From: Verrucomicrobiales bacterium
GTDB lineage: Bacteria; Verrucomicrobiota; Verrucomicrobiia; Verrucomicrobiales; V1-33
DNA: 64,000 nucleotides
Direction of reading: 5' to 3'
NCBI GenBank assembly: GCA_028293125.1
Contig: JAQGPJ010000021.1
Span: 1-64,000, forward strand
Positions 44,890 to 54,500 of the stretch are shown piece after piece (positions within the stretch are counted from its first letter, which is position 1; each line of letters begins with the position of its first letter). The notes beneath the pieces were generated by a model. The model was not told the DNA's origin. It saw only the letters and a program-made list of their open reading frames with translations, and did not search any database. The translations under genes were made by a program, and so were the position numbers.

Positions 44890-45516
44890 ATGTCACTCCG
44901 CGACTTCAACGCCCTTGATTACGCTCCCTCGACTTTTGATGATGCCGAACTTCTGCGCCGCATTGGCGAGGGCGACAACAAGGCTTTCCGTCAGTTCTAT
45001 GACCGTCATGCCCCGCTGGCCTACTCCGTGGCTTTGAAGATTTTGGCGAATCCCACCGACGCCGGTGATGTGGTGCAGGATGTCTTTGTGACCGTGCACC
45101 GCAAGTCTGACCAGTATCATGTGGGTCTGGGCAAAGCCTCCTCCTGGCTGGCGGCGATCACCCGCAACCGCTCTCTGGACCGTCTGCGGGTCCTCAAACG
45201 CCAATCCCGCCACGCTTTGCTGGAACGCGAAAACGCCCTTCAGGAATTTGATCCCTGCCAACGCGGCAATTCCGATAACCAGCTCTACCGCGATGAGCGT
45301 GAACTGCTGCGCGAAGCGGTGAGCCGTCTGGGTGCTGAACATCGTCAGGCACTGAATCTGGTATATTTCGGCGGTATGACCCATCAGGAAATCGCTCAGC
45401 AGTTCAATCTGCCCCTTGGCACTATCAAAGCCCGCGTCCGCCGCGGCCTGCAGAAGCTGCGCGGTTCCCTTAAAGGCCGTCTGCAGCCTCTTGGGGTTGA
45501 AGCGGAGATTGTCTGA
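44890..45516 (+). CDS. ECF-type RNA polymerase sigma factor
   Basis: 208 residues from ATG 44890 (MSLRDFNALDYAPSTFDDAE); 19 upstream codons are open but not protein-like. Region 2 is visible in LLRRIGEGDNKAFRQFYDRH, AYSVALKILANPTDAGDVVQ and VFVTVHRKSDQY, with WLAAITRNRSLDRLRVLKRQ. Region 4 is in LREAVSRLGAEHRQALNLVY and FGGMTHQEIAQQFNLPLGTI then KARVRRGLQKLRGSLKG. It belongs to the SigK/RpoE-like ECF group that usually works with an anti-sigma factor, but none is adjacent. Neighbours are a small lipoprotein upstream and a stress-type PNPOx protein downstream, compatible with an envelope or redox stress regulon (inference). Confidence 0.92.
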   Translation: MSLRDFNALDYAPSTFDDAELLRRIGEGDNKAFRQFYDRHAPLAYSVALKILANPTDAGDVVQDVFVTVHRKSDQYHVGLGKASSWLAAITRNRSLDRLRVLKRQSRHALLERENALQEFDPCQRGNSDNQLYRDERELLREAVSRLGAEHRQALNLVYFGGMTHQEIAQQFNLPLGTIKARVRRGLQKLRGSLKGRLQPLGVEAEIV

Positions 45517-45565
45517 GCACCGGTAAATCTTTCGTCTGTCTTTCCTGCCTGTGCCAATTCCTGCC

Positions 45566-46078
45566 ATGCAATCTGTCATGTCCACTGCCACTCCAGAGAA
45601 AATCCATGAACTGCTGGAGGATTTCGAGTCCGCCATGCTGGTCACCTCGGGGGAGTCCTCCTCCCCCTTTCACGCCCGTCCCATGGAGGTGGCACATCTG
45701 GACAAAGACTGCCGCGTATGGTTCTTTACTTCCCTGAAAAGCCCTAAGGTGGGGGAAATCCGTCAGGATGAAAACGTGCTCCTGACCTTCCAAAAGGACC
45801 ATCGCAAGTATCTGACCCTTACCGGAAAAGCGGACATTGTGACTGACCGCACGCGCATTGAGGCGCTGTGGAAAGAGTCTTACCGCTCCTGGTTTCCCGA
45901 TGGTGTGGCTGATCCCGATCTGGCGCTCGTGAAGGTCATTCCGGAGCGTGCGGAATTCTGGGACAACTCCGGTAGCAAAGGCATCCGCTACCTCTACGAG
46001 GCAGCCAAGGCCCGCATGCAGGGCACCACCCCCCATATCGAAGAGGGTGAGGTTCATGGAGTGGTGGCTCTGACCTGA
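45566..46078 (+). CDS. Pyridoxamine 5'-phosphate oxidase-fold protein (general stress protein 26-like)
   Basis: 170 residues from ATG 45566 (ATG 45578 also possible). A single split-barrel flavin-binding domain: IHELLEDFESAMLVTSGESS, then HARPMEVAHLDKDCRVWFFT, VLLTFQKDHRKYLTLTGKAD and EALWKESYRSWFPDGVADPD. These are the markers of the general stress protein 26 branch, whose members bind FMN or FAD and respond to stress. It lies 49 bases after the ECF sigma gene on the same strand, so it may be co-transcribed or part of its regulon. Biochemical activity unknown. Confidence 0.88.
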   Translation: MQSVMSTATPEKIHELLEDFESAMLVTSGESSSPFHARPMEVAHLDKDCRVWFFTSLKSPKVGEIRQDENVLLTFQKDHRKYLTLTGKADIVTDRTRIEALWKESYRSWFPDGVADPDLALVKVIPERAEFWDNSGSKGIRYLYEAAKARMQGTTPHIEEGEVHGVVALT

Positions 46079-46468
46079 CTTTTTTAACCCCCCAAAAGCC
46101 ATGACCCCCCGCAACAGCAGCCCCTGCTCTGTGCATGATAAACTCCCGTTCTCCCGCGCCGCCGGATCCCTTGAGGAACACGGTCGTCCAGCGGGACGCC
46201 AGGACCGGATCGCCTGGGCCATCGTAACGCCTCAGTCCCCGGCAGGCAAAACGCCGCAGCCACAGAATAAATAGCACGGCGTTTCTTGGTTTTCATTCAC
46301 TACCGCTGATATGAAAAACCTGCAAACTCCCCGGAAATCCTCTGCCTGTAATGCTCCATCCACATCCGGAGCAGACAGTTAACACCTCCCTTCCAGTTTC
46401 CAAAAGGGGTGAATTCCTCAAATGTGACGGTATTGCCAATTCCAACTGAACTGCGGTTGGGCCAGCCT
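46079..46468. other. Intergenic region, nothing recognised
   Basis: About 390 bases between convergent genes. It includes short open frames on both strands, but none resembles a protein. No strong terminator or tRNA is visible. Confidence 0.4.
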
Positions 46469-46933
46469 TCAGGACTGCAGGCCGCTTCTCCGGGCCTGTT
46501 GCAGCGCCTCCGCAGGATCGTGTGTGGTCACAAAATCGCCTCTCAGGATTCTCAAAGCCAGAATCTCCTCATGAATCTCAGCCGGAGTTCTTATCCCTGC
46601 CCTTCTTAAAATGGGCAGAGGCGGACACCATCCCTGCACCGCGTGCAGCGCCAGAAAACTCCCAACGGCCAGACTCACAAACGCCCAGCCGGGCCGGCGG
46701 TGTTTCAAAACCAGGAAAGACGCGGCTGCGGTGAGCAGCCCGGCATTCAGCTCCAAAGTTCTTTCCACATCCCATTCGCGCTTCAGCTCCTCGATACGCG
46801 CGGTCAGTGCCGCCGCCGAAGCTCCGCGGAATTTCAGCACGGCCAGTTCTGTCGCTGTGGCGATGCTTTCATTGATTTCAGCATCAGTGGCATGGGACAC
46901 ACGGTCCTCACTTGAAGGGATTATGGAGTTCAT
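46469..46933 (-). CDS. DUF2892-like inner-membrane protein
   Basis: 154 residues from ATG 46933 (MNSIIPSSEDRVSHATDAEI). An N-terminal amphipathic helix with a coiled-coil look (ALTARIEELKREWDVERTLE) is followed by two membrane segments (LNAGLLTAAASFLVL and AFVSLAVGSFLALHAVQGW), then the DUF2892/YgaP-like C-terminal signature CPPLPILRRAGIRTPAEIHE and ILALRILRGDF. In relatives this membrane module is fused to rhodanese domains; here it stands alone. Function unknown. The upstream frame is open to 47014 but reads as leader. Confidence 0.78.
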   Translation of the reverse strand: MNSIIPSSEDRVSHATDAEINESIATATELAVLKFRGASAAALTARIEELKREWDVERTLELNAGLLTAAASFLVLKHRRPGWAFVSLAVGSFLALHAVQGWCPPLPILRRAGIRTPAEIHEEILALRILRGDFVTTHDPAEALQQARRSGLQS

Positions 46934-47154
46934 GGAATGGCGTTGTCGGGGATGTTCCCAAGCTTTTACGACCGGCGTGCCTCCGCCGATGATTTTATCT
47001 CCTTCCAACACCACTTCATCCTGACAAAACCGTCCCCATTCAAGGCTGAGGACCGGTCATTTCCGCCAGCCATGAAAGGACCGCGGGAAAACATGTTCCG
47101 GACGCTCATCGCCGTTTGCCCCCTTTGCTGTTTCCTTTGTTATCCAAGTCCGGG

Positions 47155-47432
47155 GCGTTTTGAGCAGGAAGAACCGAAACTTGGCAGTCCCGCGAGCCAT
47201 TGCAGACCGGGACGGAGGTGTGGCTGTTGGTGAAACTGATCCCGCGGGCGGACAGGCGGTCAATGTTGGTGGTGATTGTCTATTTGTTGCGTCCGGTGTA
47301 GCCGCCCCAATGATTCCGATCGTCCACGGCGATGATGAGGATATTCGGCTTTGCCGCCACCTGCGCAGGCGAGGGACTATGCGCCGCGAACCATAGCAAT
47401 GCGTTCGGAGCGGTGAAGGATTTCATATGCAT
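47155..47432 (-). pseudogene. Sulfatase N-terminal remnant with in-frame stop
   Basis: From ATG 47432 the frame reads MHMKSFTAPNALLWFAAHSP, then AKPNILIIAVDDRNHWGGYT and GRNK, a TAG stop at 47280-47282, and continues in the same frame as TITTNIDRLSARGISFTNSH then TSVPVCNGSR. These are the classic steps of a type I sulfatase N-terminus: P-N-I-L-x-I-x-x-D-D, the N-I-D-R-L helix, and the C-x-x-S-R formylglycine site with G in place of P. After about residue 80 the similarity stops. So a sulfatase gene has been cut off after its active site and carries a nonsense change. It lies just downstream of an intact sulfatase of a different subfamily. Confidence 0.75.
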
Positions 47433-47455
47433 ATGGCGCAGGGGTGGGCCAGGGA

Positions 47456-48868
47456 CTATTCGGTTTGACCCCAGATAGCGGGGGATTTGAAGCCAGGTAT
47501 TTTGGGCTTCGCTTTTGGCTCCGCAGCCTGCGAGGCCAGATCCCGGTAGCGCCCGAGCAGTTGCTTTACTTTTTCAGGATGGGCGGCGGAGAGGTCGGTT
47601 TTTTCCGACTCATCCTGCGCCAGATTGAACAGCTCCACGCGTTCCCCGCCACCCGTTGCCTTTTCCTTTCCGCCGGCATCCTCATCCTCGATGCGGGTGC
47701 CGTTGATGACCAGCTTCCAGTCACCCACCCGGATGGCTCCGTTGCCCGGAGTCGTATTGATAAGGATTTCCCGGTCGGGCAGCGCCCCGCCGGCGGTGGC
47801 GGTGAGGACGCTGGAGATGTCCTGTCCGTCGACAGTCAGTTTCTGCTCAATGGAGGTGCCAGCCACCTTCAGCAGAGTCGGATACCAGTCCGTGATGTGG
47901 ATGGGCGTCCGGATGGACGTTCCTGCCTGGATCCTGCCCGGCCAGGTGGCGAAGGCGGCAACCCGGACCCCGCCCTCATAAACGCTGCCCTTGCCGGCGC
48001 GCAGCACCCCGTTGTCGGACAGCCGGCCGGGATTCGGACCGCCGTTGTCACTGGAGAAAACGATCAGGGTGTTGTCCAGCAGACGCTCGCTTTCAATGGC
48101 TTGGGCAATGATGCCGACAGCGTCATCAAGCGCGGTGATCATTGCGGCGTAGATCCTGCGGTTTCCCCGAAGATCCGGATAAAGGGTCAAATAGCGCTCC
48201 GGAACCTGATGGGGCGCATGCACCCCATTGAAGGGCACATAGAGGAAAAACGGCTTTGATTGGTCACGCTCCCGGATCAGACGCGCGGCCTCCCGGCCCA
48301 CCAGTTCCGTAGCGTACCCCTCCTCGCGGTTCACTTTGTCGTCCCGGTGCCAGTCGAATCCGCCGTCACGGATATGGGTGAAGTAGTCGAGCGCACCGTT
48401 GTAATGGCCGTATTGGTGATCGAATCCGCGTCTGGTGGGGAGGTATGCGGGCTGGAAATGGCCAAGATGCCATTTTCCGGTGATGGCGGTTTCATAACCG
48501 GCGGATTTCAGACCTTGAGCGAGGGTTTGCTCCTCCAGCGGAAGACCATACTGCGCCCATGGCCTGACAACTCCCGTCTGGAACCCGTAGCGGAACGGAT
48601 AGCGCCCTGTCATGAAAGCGGCGCGGGTGGGCGAGCAGACCGGCTGGACGTAATACTGGTCAAGTTTGGCCCCGCTGTTGGCCAGCTTGTCCAAGTTCGG
48701 AGTTTTGATGGCCGGATTGCGCCAGCCGACATCATTGCCGCCGAGGTCATCGGCGAGGAGATAGACCATGTTGGGCCTGGCAGCTCCGCCAGCGGCAGGT
48801 GGCTGTTTCTCCAAGGCGTGCGCGGAGGGAATCAGAAAAAGAGACAGCAGCAGAAGGGCCAGTTTCAT
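47456..48868 (-). CDS. Secreted type I sulfatase
   Basis: 470 residues from ATG 48868, which opens the signal peptide MKLALLLLSLFLIPSAHALE; 18 upstream codons look like leader. Metal site LLADDLGG (Asp40, Asp41) and the formylglycine site VCSPTRAAFMTGR (Cys78-Ser-Pro-Thr-Arg) are intact, as are GYETAITGKWHLGHFQP, FLYVPFNGVHAPHQVP and IVFSSDNGGPNPGRLSDNGV. The cysteine must be converted to formylglycine by a maturation enzyme not in this window. It removes sulfate from a glycan. It ends the minus-strand carbohydrate cluster with a xylanase and esterases, so a sulfated xylan or decorated plant/algal glycan is a plausible target. Confidence 0.93.
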   Translation of the reverse strand: MKLALLLLSLFLIPSAHALEKQPPAAGGAARPNMVYLLADDLGGNDVGWRNPAIKTPNLDKLANSGAKLDQYYVQPVCSPTRAAFMTGRYPFRYGFQTGVVRPWAQYGLPLEEQTLAQGLKSAGYETAITGKWHLGHFQPAYLPTRRGFDHQYGHYNGALDYFTHIRDGGFDWHRDDKVNREEGYATELVGREAARLIRERDQSKPFFLYVPFNGVHAPHQVPERYLTLYPDLRGNRRIYAAMITALDDAVGIIAQAIESERLLDNTLIVFSSDNGGPNPGRLSDNGVLRAGKGSVYEGGVRVAAFATWPGRIQAGTSIRTPIHITDWYPTLLKVAGTSIEQKLTVDGQDISSVLTATAGGALPDREILINTTPGNGAIRVGDWKLVINGTRIEDEDAGGKEKATGGGERVELFNLAQDESEKTDLSAAHPEKVKQLLGRYRDLASQAAEPKAKPKIPGFKSPAIWGQTE

Positions 48869-49119
48869 GGAGTCAGAGGATGGGTATGTTGCGCTGGAGG
48901 ATTTTTCCTCAAAAGGGCCCATGAAAAGCGCATGGCAGACCGATGAATGTCATGCGCTTCAACTTGTCCATGGCGGTTCTGCGGCTGATCTGAGGAGGGA
49001 TTACCGGCTGCCGGCTGCCACTGCCGGCTGCCACAAAAACAGCACCGATTGCGCAGTGCAACGCAATCATGAGGCGGCCAACATGGTTCCGGCGGACCCT
49101 GTCATCATTACCATGGCCC

Positions 49120-50430
49120 TTAAGAGCCTGGGGCTTGCTTAGGGGCGGCCCCCGCGAGCCTGATCACGGCATCGAAAGCAGGCTTCGGTTTGCCATCCGC
49201 ATCGAAAAGCAGAGGCTTGCCCTGTGCCCGCCATGAGTTGCCGTCGTTTGGTCCCCAGAAGGTGACCAGCTTCACCGCACTGCGGTGTTTGATGAACGCC
49301 CTGAAGATGCCGGTATAGGCTTCGGTGAGGCGGGTATTGGCCTCCTCCACAAGTCCACCCTGGGTGGCTGCGGCATTGCCCGCGATGTCGGCTTCCGTGC
49401 CGCGCTGACCGCCGGCCGCGCTGTTGACGTCCAGCTCCGTGATATGGATCGGGAGTCCCAGCGCGGCGATCTCCGTCAGGCACTGGTCCATTTTCTCAAA
49501 GGTGATGGACACATTGAGATGGGCCTGCGTCCCGATGGCCATGACGGGCACTTTTTTCTCCCGCAGCGACTTGATGAGCCTGACAAGCTTTTCGCGCTTG
49601 GCGGGATTCTCAAGTCCGTAGTCGTTGTAGCGGAGAATGGCGTCCGGGTCCGCCTCATGGGCATATTCGAAGGCTTTTTCGATAAAGTCCGGGCCGATGA
49701 TGACCGACCATGGGGATTTCCGGAGGATGTCCGGGCCGTTATCCGACAGGGCCTCGTTCACCACGTCCCAGACTTTGATTTTGCCTTTGTAGCGCCCCAT
49801 GACCGTATGGATGTGCTCCCGCATCCGCTCCAGCAGTTCCTCACGGGACGCCCGGGGGCCATTGAGATCAAAGGGTCGGAATGTGCCGGGACCGCCGGGC
49901 CGGCGGGGGCCGCCTCCGCCCTGGCCGGGACCAGGAGTGCCATTGGACGGGAGTGCCGGAGCCGTCTCCGGCACTGGCTTTTCCGGCGAGGGAACGGCGG
50001 GCGCGTCCGGAGACGGGTGAATGCCTTCAAAAACCCAATTCGGGGTCTGGCTGTGCCACACGAGCGTGTGTCCGGCGAGCTCCATATGGTTGGCTCTGCC
50101 AAACTCCACAAAAGCATCCGCCGCCGTGAAATCGTAGCCGTCTTTTCCCGCCCGCGGATGGATCGGGCCCCATTTCATTTCATTCTCGGCGACCACTTGG
50201 TTGAACTGTGCTTTCACCAGGGCAATATCGGCGGCGACCTGCTCCGGGGTGCGCCGGAATCCACGCCCTGAAGTGATGGCGCGGTTGATCGCCGTGCCGA
50301 TTTTGAATTGCTCCTTGAAGGCATCCTTCAAAGTGCCGGGATTCACTTCCGCCGGGGCATCAGGAGCCCAGATTGTCAAAAGACCCGCCGCCAGCAGGCT
50401 GGCGCGGACGAAAAAATTGGCTGTGGTCAT
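49120..50430 (-). CDS. GH10 endo-1,4-beta-xylanase with a proline/glycine-rich insert
   Basis: 436 residues from ATG 50430 (signal peptide MTTANFFVRASLLAAGLLTI then WAPDAPA). The GH10 barrel is clear: KAQFNQVVAENEMKWGPIHP, AGHTLVWHSQTPNWVF, VWDVVNEALSDN with acid/base Glu226, and LPIHITELDVNS with nucleophile Glu332; TFWGPNDGNSW closes the fold. Between NWVF (133) and REELLERMREHIHTVMGRYK (from 196) lies about 60 residues of proline/glycine-rich sequence (VPSPEKPVPETAPALPSNG and QGGGGPRRPGGPG) not usual in the family. It cleaves xylan backbones outside the cell. Neighbours are esterases and a sulfatase. Confidence 0.95.
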   Translation of the reverse strand: MTTANFFVRASLLAAGLLTIWAPDAPAEVNPGTLKDAFKEQFKIGTAINRAITSGRGFRRTPEQVAADIALVKAQFNQVVAENEMKWGPIHPRAGKDGYDFTAADAFVEFGRANHMELAGHTLVWHSQTPNWVFEGIHPSPDAPAVPSPEKPVPETAPALPSNGTPGPGQGGGGPRRPGGPGTFRPFDLNGPRASREELLERMREHIHTVMGRYKGKIKVWDVVNEALSDNGPDILRKSPWSVIIGPDFIEKAFEYAHEADPDAILRYNDYGLENPAKREKLVRLIKSLREKKVPVMAIGTQAHLNVSITFEKMDQCLTEIAALGLPIHITELDVNSAAGGQRGTEADIAGNAAATQGGLVEEANTRLTEAYTGIFRAFIKHRSAVKLVTFWGPNDGNSWRAQGKPLLFDADGKPKPAFDAVIRLAGAAPKQAPGS

Positions 50431-50536
50431 TTGAGTAAGGTGGAGGCTTTTGATGGGTGGTGCCAGACATTCATCCAGGTGATTTTCCTTGGCGGAAAAT
50501 CCTGTTCCTGCCGGCATCCGGTGTTAGATGGGTGGA

Positions 50537-51493
50537 TCAGTGGTCCTCGGGAAACATGATCTGTGCGGTTTGAAATAAATATCGCCGCCAGTTCAGCCAC
50601 TCGTGGCCGTGGGAGCTCAATACCCAGAAGTTCCGGATGCCGTGGTTGTTGAAAACCGCCAGAGTCCGCATGCTGTTGAACAGCGCGATGTCCGTCTCAC
50701 CGGCTGCGAAGTAGATGGGCATGCGGAACTTCCCGTTGATGTTTTCCTGACTGAGGAGGGGCTTGATACGCTCCTCAAACGCCGGCAGCTGATCCTGCCA
50801 GAAACCCGAGCTGAAGACATAGAGCTCACCGAACGTTTCCAGATGGGTCAGGCCGGTGTTGAGGACGACGAATCCGCCCATGGACAGTCCGGCGACAGCG
50901 CGGCTTTCGCGGTTGGTCCGGGTCCGGTAGTGGCTGTCCACGAAAGGCACGATATCCTTCAGGTATTCCTGCGTGCAGGCGTCGTCCTCCCCAGGCTGGG
51001 GAGGGGTTCCGGAAACCACGCCGCCGGTGTTCGGCATCGCGATGATCATCGGCCGGGCTTTTTTGTCGGCGATGAGATTATCCAGAATCAACCCCGCAAA
51101 GCCCTTGGCGGTCCAGTGGGTTTCGTTCTCGCCGCCGCCATGATTCAGATAAAGCACGGGATAGCGTCCTGAAGGGTCCGCCTCATACCCTGGCGGGATA
51201 TAAATGTTCATGGATTTCTCCCGCCCTTGGGTGGTGGTGTATTTCACAACCTCCAGGCGTCCATGCGGCACATCCCTATTTGCATAGAACGCGGTGTCAT
51301 CCGGAGCCGGCAAAGCGGGCAGGATGGGCACGGGATTCCTCGGAGCAGGCGGCGGACGCCATTGGCCTTTCTGTGAGGAGCCGGCAGGGGCGGCAGGTTT
51401 TGGCTCCTGAGCGCTTACGACGGCTGCCAAGGTGAAACAGGCCGCCAAAAGAAGCCCTAGCGGGGCATTTCGGATCGGATGGTGGAATTTCAT
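50537..51493 (-). CDS. Secreted CE1-like esterase (feruloyl or acetyl-xylan esterase type)
   Basis: 318 residues with signal peptide MKFHHPIRNAPLGLLLAACF then TLAAVVSA. After a proline-rich linker comes the PF00756 esterase fold: MNIYIPPGYEADPSGRYPVL, YLNHGGGENETHW, ESRAVAGLSMGGFVVLN with the nucleophile Ser in G-L-S-M-G-G, an acid region near FAAGETDIAL and the catalytic His in LSSHGHEWLNWRRYLF. CE1 enzymes release ferulate or acetate from xylan side chains. Its closest relative in the window is the esterase domain of the following 1,495-residue protein. Same strand and spacing as the GH10 gene (106 bases), so co-expression is likely. Confidence 0.92.
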   Translation of the reverse strand: MKFHHPIRNAPLGLLLAACFTLAAVVSAQEPKPAAPAGSSQKGQWRPPPAPRNPVPILPALPAPDDTAFYANRDVPHGRLEVVKYTTTQGREKSMNIYIPPGYEADPSGRYPVLYLNHGGGENETHWTAKGFAGLILDNLIADKKARPMIIAMPNTGGVVSGTPPQPGEDDACTQEYLKDIVPFVDSHYRTRTNRESRAVAGLSMGGFVVLNTGLTHLETFGELYVFSSGFWQDQLPAFEERIKPLLSQENINGKFRMPIYFAAGETDIALFNSMRTLAVFNNHGIRNFWVLSSHGHEWLNWRRYLFQTAQIMFPEDH

Positions 51494-51554
51494 GCGGAGG
51501 TGGGCCTTGGTTCGTTTTTGGTGCAGAGGATAAGTCAGGAGTGACGGACCGGGA

Positions 51555-54500
51555 CTATTTCAGCGATTTGAGAAAAGCGATCACGTCCTCGAACTCCTGC
51601 GGTTTCAGAATCAGGCGCATGGGCGGCATCGGTGAGATGGGCGTGGCGGTGTAGCCGTCCGCGAGTCTGGCATTGGGGTCGGTGAGGCTTTCAAGCAGGT
51701 AAGGCGCGTCCTTCCGGTTGGCGATGCCATCCAGCGCGGGACCGACGGTGCTGCCTTTGCCGGCGAGGGCATGACAGTTCACGCAGGCGGCAACGGGGTG
51801 CTTCCAGAAAATGTCCTCCCCGCGCTGAACGACTCCGGCGGTGACGGATTCCGTTTCCGTTTCGGGGACCAGTTCGCAGAGTTTCACATCGTCGAAAAAG
51901 CTTTCGCCCTGCCCCCGGTGTGAAATGAGAATCGCCGCTTTGGGGTTGGAGCCAGTGCTGTAGGTGGTCTCGACATAGGTCCAGTCCACGTTGCGGAGGA
52001 AACGCTCCGTTTCCACGCGGCTGCCAGGATTGCCTCTTGGAGCGCCGGCGGCTCCAATGCTCAAGGTGACACCGCGACCGGGGAATCCCGCATTTCCGAA
52101 GTTGGAGACTTTGACCCAGCCGCTGAGCCGGTATTCGGTTTGAGGCTTGAGATCCACCTCCGCATTGAGAATGGAACCGCCCATTCCCTCAGCTTTGCAG
52201 CTCAAGGCCCTGGTCCCGCCATGGACGCTGCCGGCGGCCTCGATGACTGTCCATTTGGCGGGAGGCGCCTCGGCTCCGGGGGGACCAAAGCCCGCTCGCC
52301 CAAAACCCCCGCGGGGTTTCCAGCCTTCCGGCAGCCCGTCCGCGCCAGTGACTTCAAAGCCATCGGCGGGCAGCAGGTTCGGTCCTTCCTTGTAAGCTTC
52401 GGCCTTGTGCCTCCTCATCAGGATGCGCGCGGCTTCATGGAGCCATTCGTCCTTCCGGTTGGCGTCATTCACTGCAAGTTTTTTCACTAGCGTCTGAATC
52501 TCCGGGGTGGTTGGAAACTCCGAAAGTTTTAACAGCGCCGCCAGCCGGGTGACGGGATCGGGATCGCTCACGATACCGGAGCCGAAATACAGCTTCTGTC
52601 CCGCTGCGTCGGCCGGCAGCGCGCGCACCGCATTGCGGCGGAGGCGCGCGTCCCTGGCAAACAGGGCGGCATTGAACATGGTTTCATCCAAGGCATTCAG
52701 ACCCTGCAAAGTCCACAGGGCATGCAATGCCCCAACCGCTCCGTCATTGGCCTGCACCAACTTTTTCAGACCGGCGATGGCGGCCGTGTGTTTGCCCTCA
52801 ATCAGCAGGCGCTGGGCGGAGAGGCGGCGTTCCTGAATATCGGAATTCAGCGCCGCGGTCAGTTGTGCGGGATCCGCCGGGTCCAATTTCTGCAGAGCGG
52901 CGGGCTCTTTCGCCTGACTCCACACCACCCGGTAAATGCGGCCCCGTGAGTGGTCGCGCAGCTCATTCTCGTGTGCTCCGCCGGGGCCGGTTTTGGCGTT
53001 GTAGCCGCCGTTCCGCTCGCTGGGCGTGGGATTGTGCTGGATGATGAAATTCTGCCAGTCGGCGAACCACACCGCGCCATCGGGACCGACATCGGCGAAT
53101 ACCGGCGACATCCACTCATCGGTGCTCGCCACGAGGTTGAACGCGTCGCCCGCCACCGCGCCCGCGCCATCCGGCTTCACATCCATCAGCGTGATGACTT
53201 TCATCGTGGGCTCGCAGACCATCACCTTGCCTTGAAGCCGGGGGGGCAGTTTGGCGGACTCGATGAAATTGCTGCCCGCCGCTGCCGTGTAGCCGCCCAG
53301 CACATCCACCTGACGGAAGTTGGGCGTGATGGTGTGGACTTTCTCCTCCGTATTGATTTTTTTGGCAGTCATCACCCGCATGTCCGCCGGAACATGGGTC
53401 GCCGGGATGCCCCCGTAGAAGAGCGGCGCGCCATTGGCCGTGCCCCCGAACTGATCCCCCGCCGCATTTGCGCTCTGCCCCCACGAGTTATTGGTGAACT
53501 GATGGAGAAACTCCAGCGCTGAACCGTCCGCTTTAAAGCGGTAAGTGCCCTGCGCGAACTTTTTGGGCTCCCCGCCCACACGGCCATCGAAGCCTGAATA
53601 CCCGACGCAGCCATAAAACCAGTTATCGATCCCATAGTGCAGGTTATTGGCCTGGGCGTGGGTGTCACCGATTCCCCAGCCGGTCATGACGTCCTTACGC
53701 ACATCCGCTTTGTCATCGCCATCATTGTCCTTCAAAAACAGCAGGCGGGGCGGCTGTGAGACAATGACTCCGCCATTCGCGAACGTGAGGCTTGTCGGAA
53801 TATTCAGGTGATCGGCAAAAATGGTGAACTTGTCCGCCCTGCCATCGCCATCCGTATCCTCACAGATTTTGATACGGTCATTTCCCTCCCCGCCGGGCAC
53901 CACACCGTGTGGATAGTCACTCGTTTCCGCCACCCAGCAGCGGCCCCGCGCATCCCACGCCATCGCGATGGGTTTGGAGATGTCCGGCTCCGCTGCAAAA
54001 AGTTCGAGCCGCAGATCCGGCGCTGCCTGCGTGCGCGCCAGGCTCGCCTTCACACTCATCGGCTGCTGGAAAGTGAGCGCCTGCGGGCGGCGCTCGTAGT
54101 TGGCGACATTCCCGTTCACGGAGCGCTCCTCCGGCTCGAGGCTTTTCAGAAACTGCTCCCACTCCGCCCGACGCTGCGCGCCTGCGGCGGTCAGCAGTTT
54201 TTCCTTCAGCGGTTTTAAAAATGCCCCGGGTGCGGGATTTCCGCCCGCCGTGGCAAAGTCCACCGTGACTATTTTGGATGCGGCCACTCCGGCCAGTGTG
54301 GGAAACCCGGCGGCGGGAGCATCCAGGAGAACGGCATCAAATTCTGCAACCCACTCCGGAGTGACGAGTGCGGGGTCCGCCGTGTAATCGAACCACAATC
54401 CTTCGCGCCCCAAATCCCGCATGATGGTGTGGCAGTGCGCGCGGCCCTGGGATTCCTCCGAGCCAAGAAAAAGCACGCGGATGGCACCGCTGGCCGGGGC

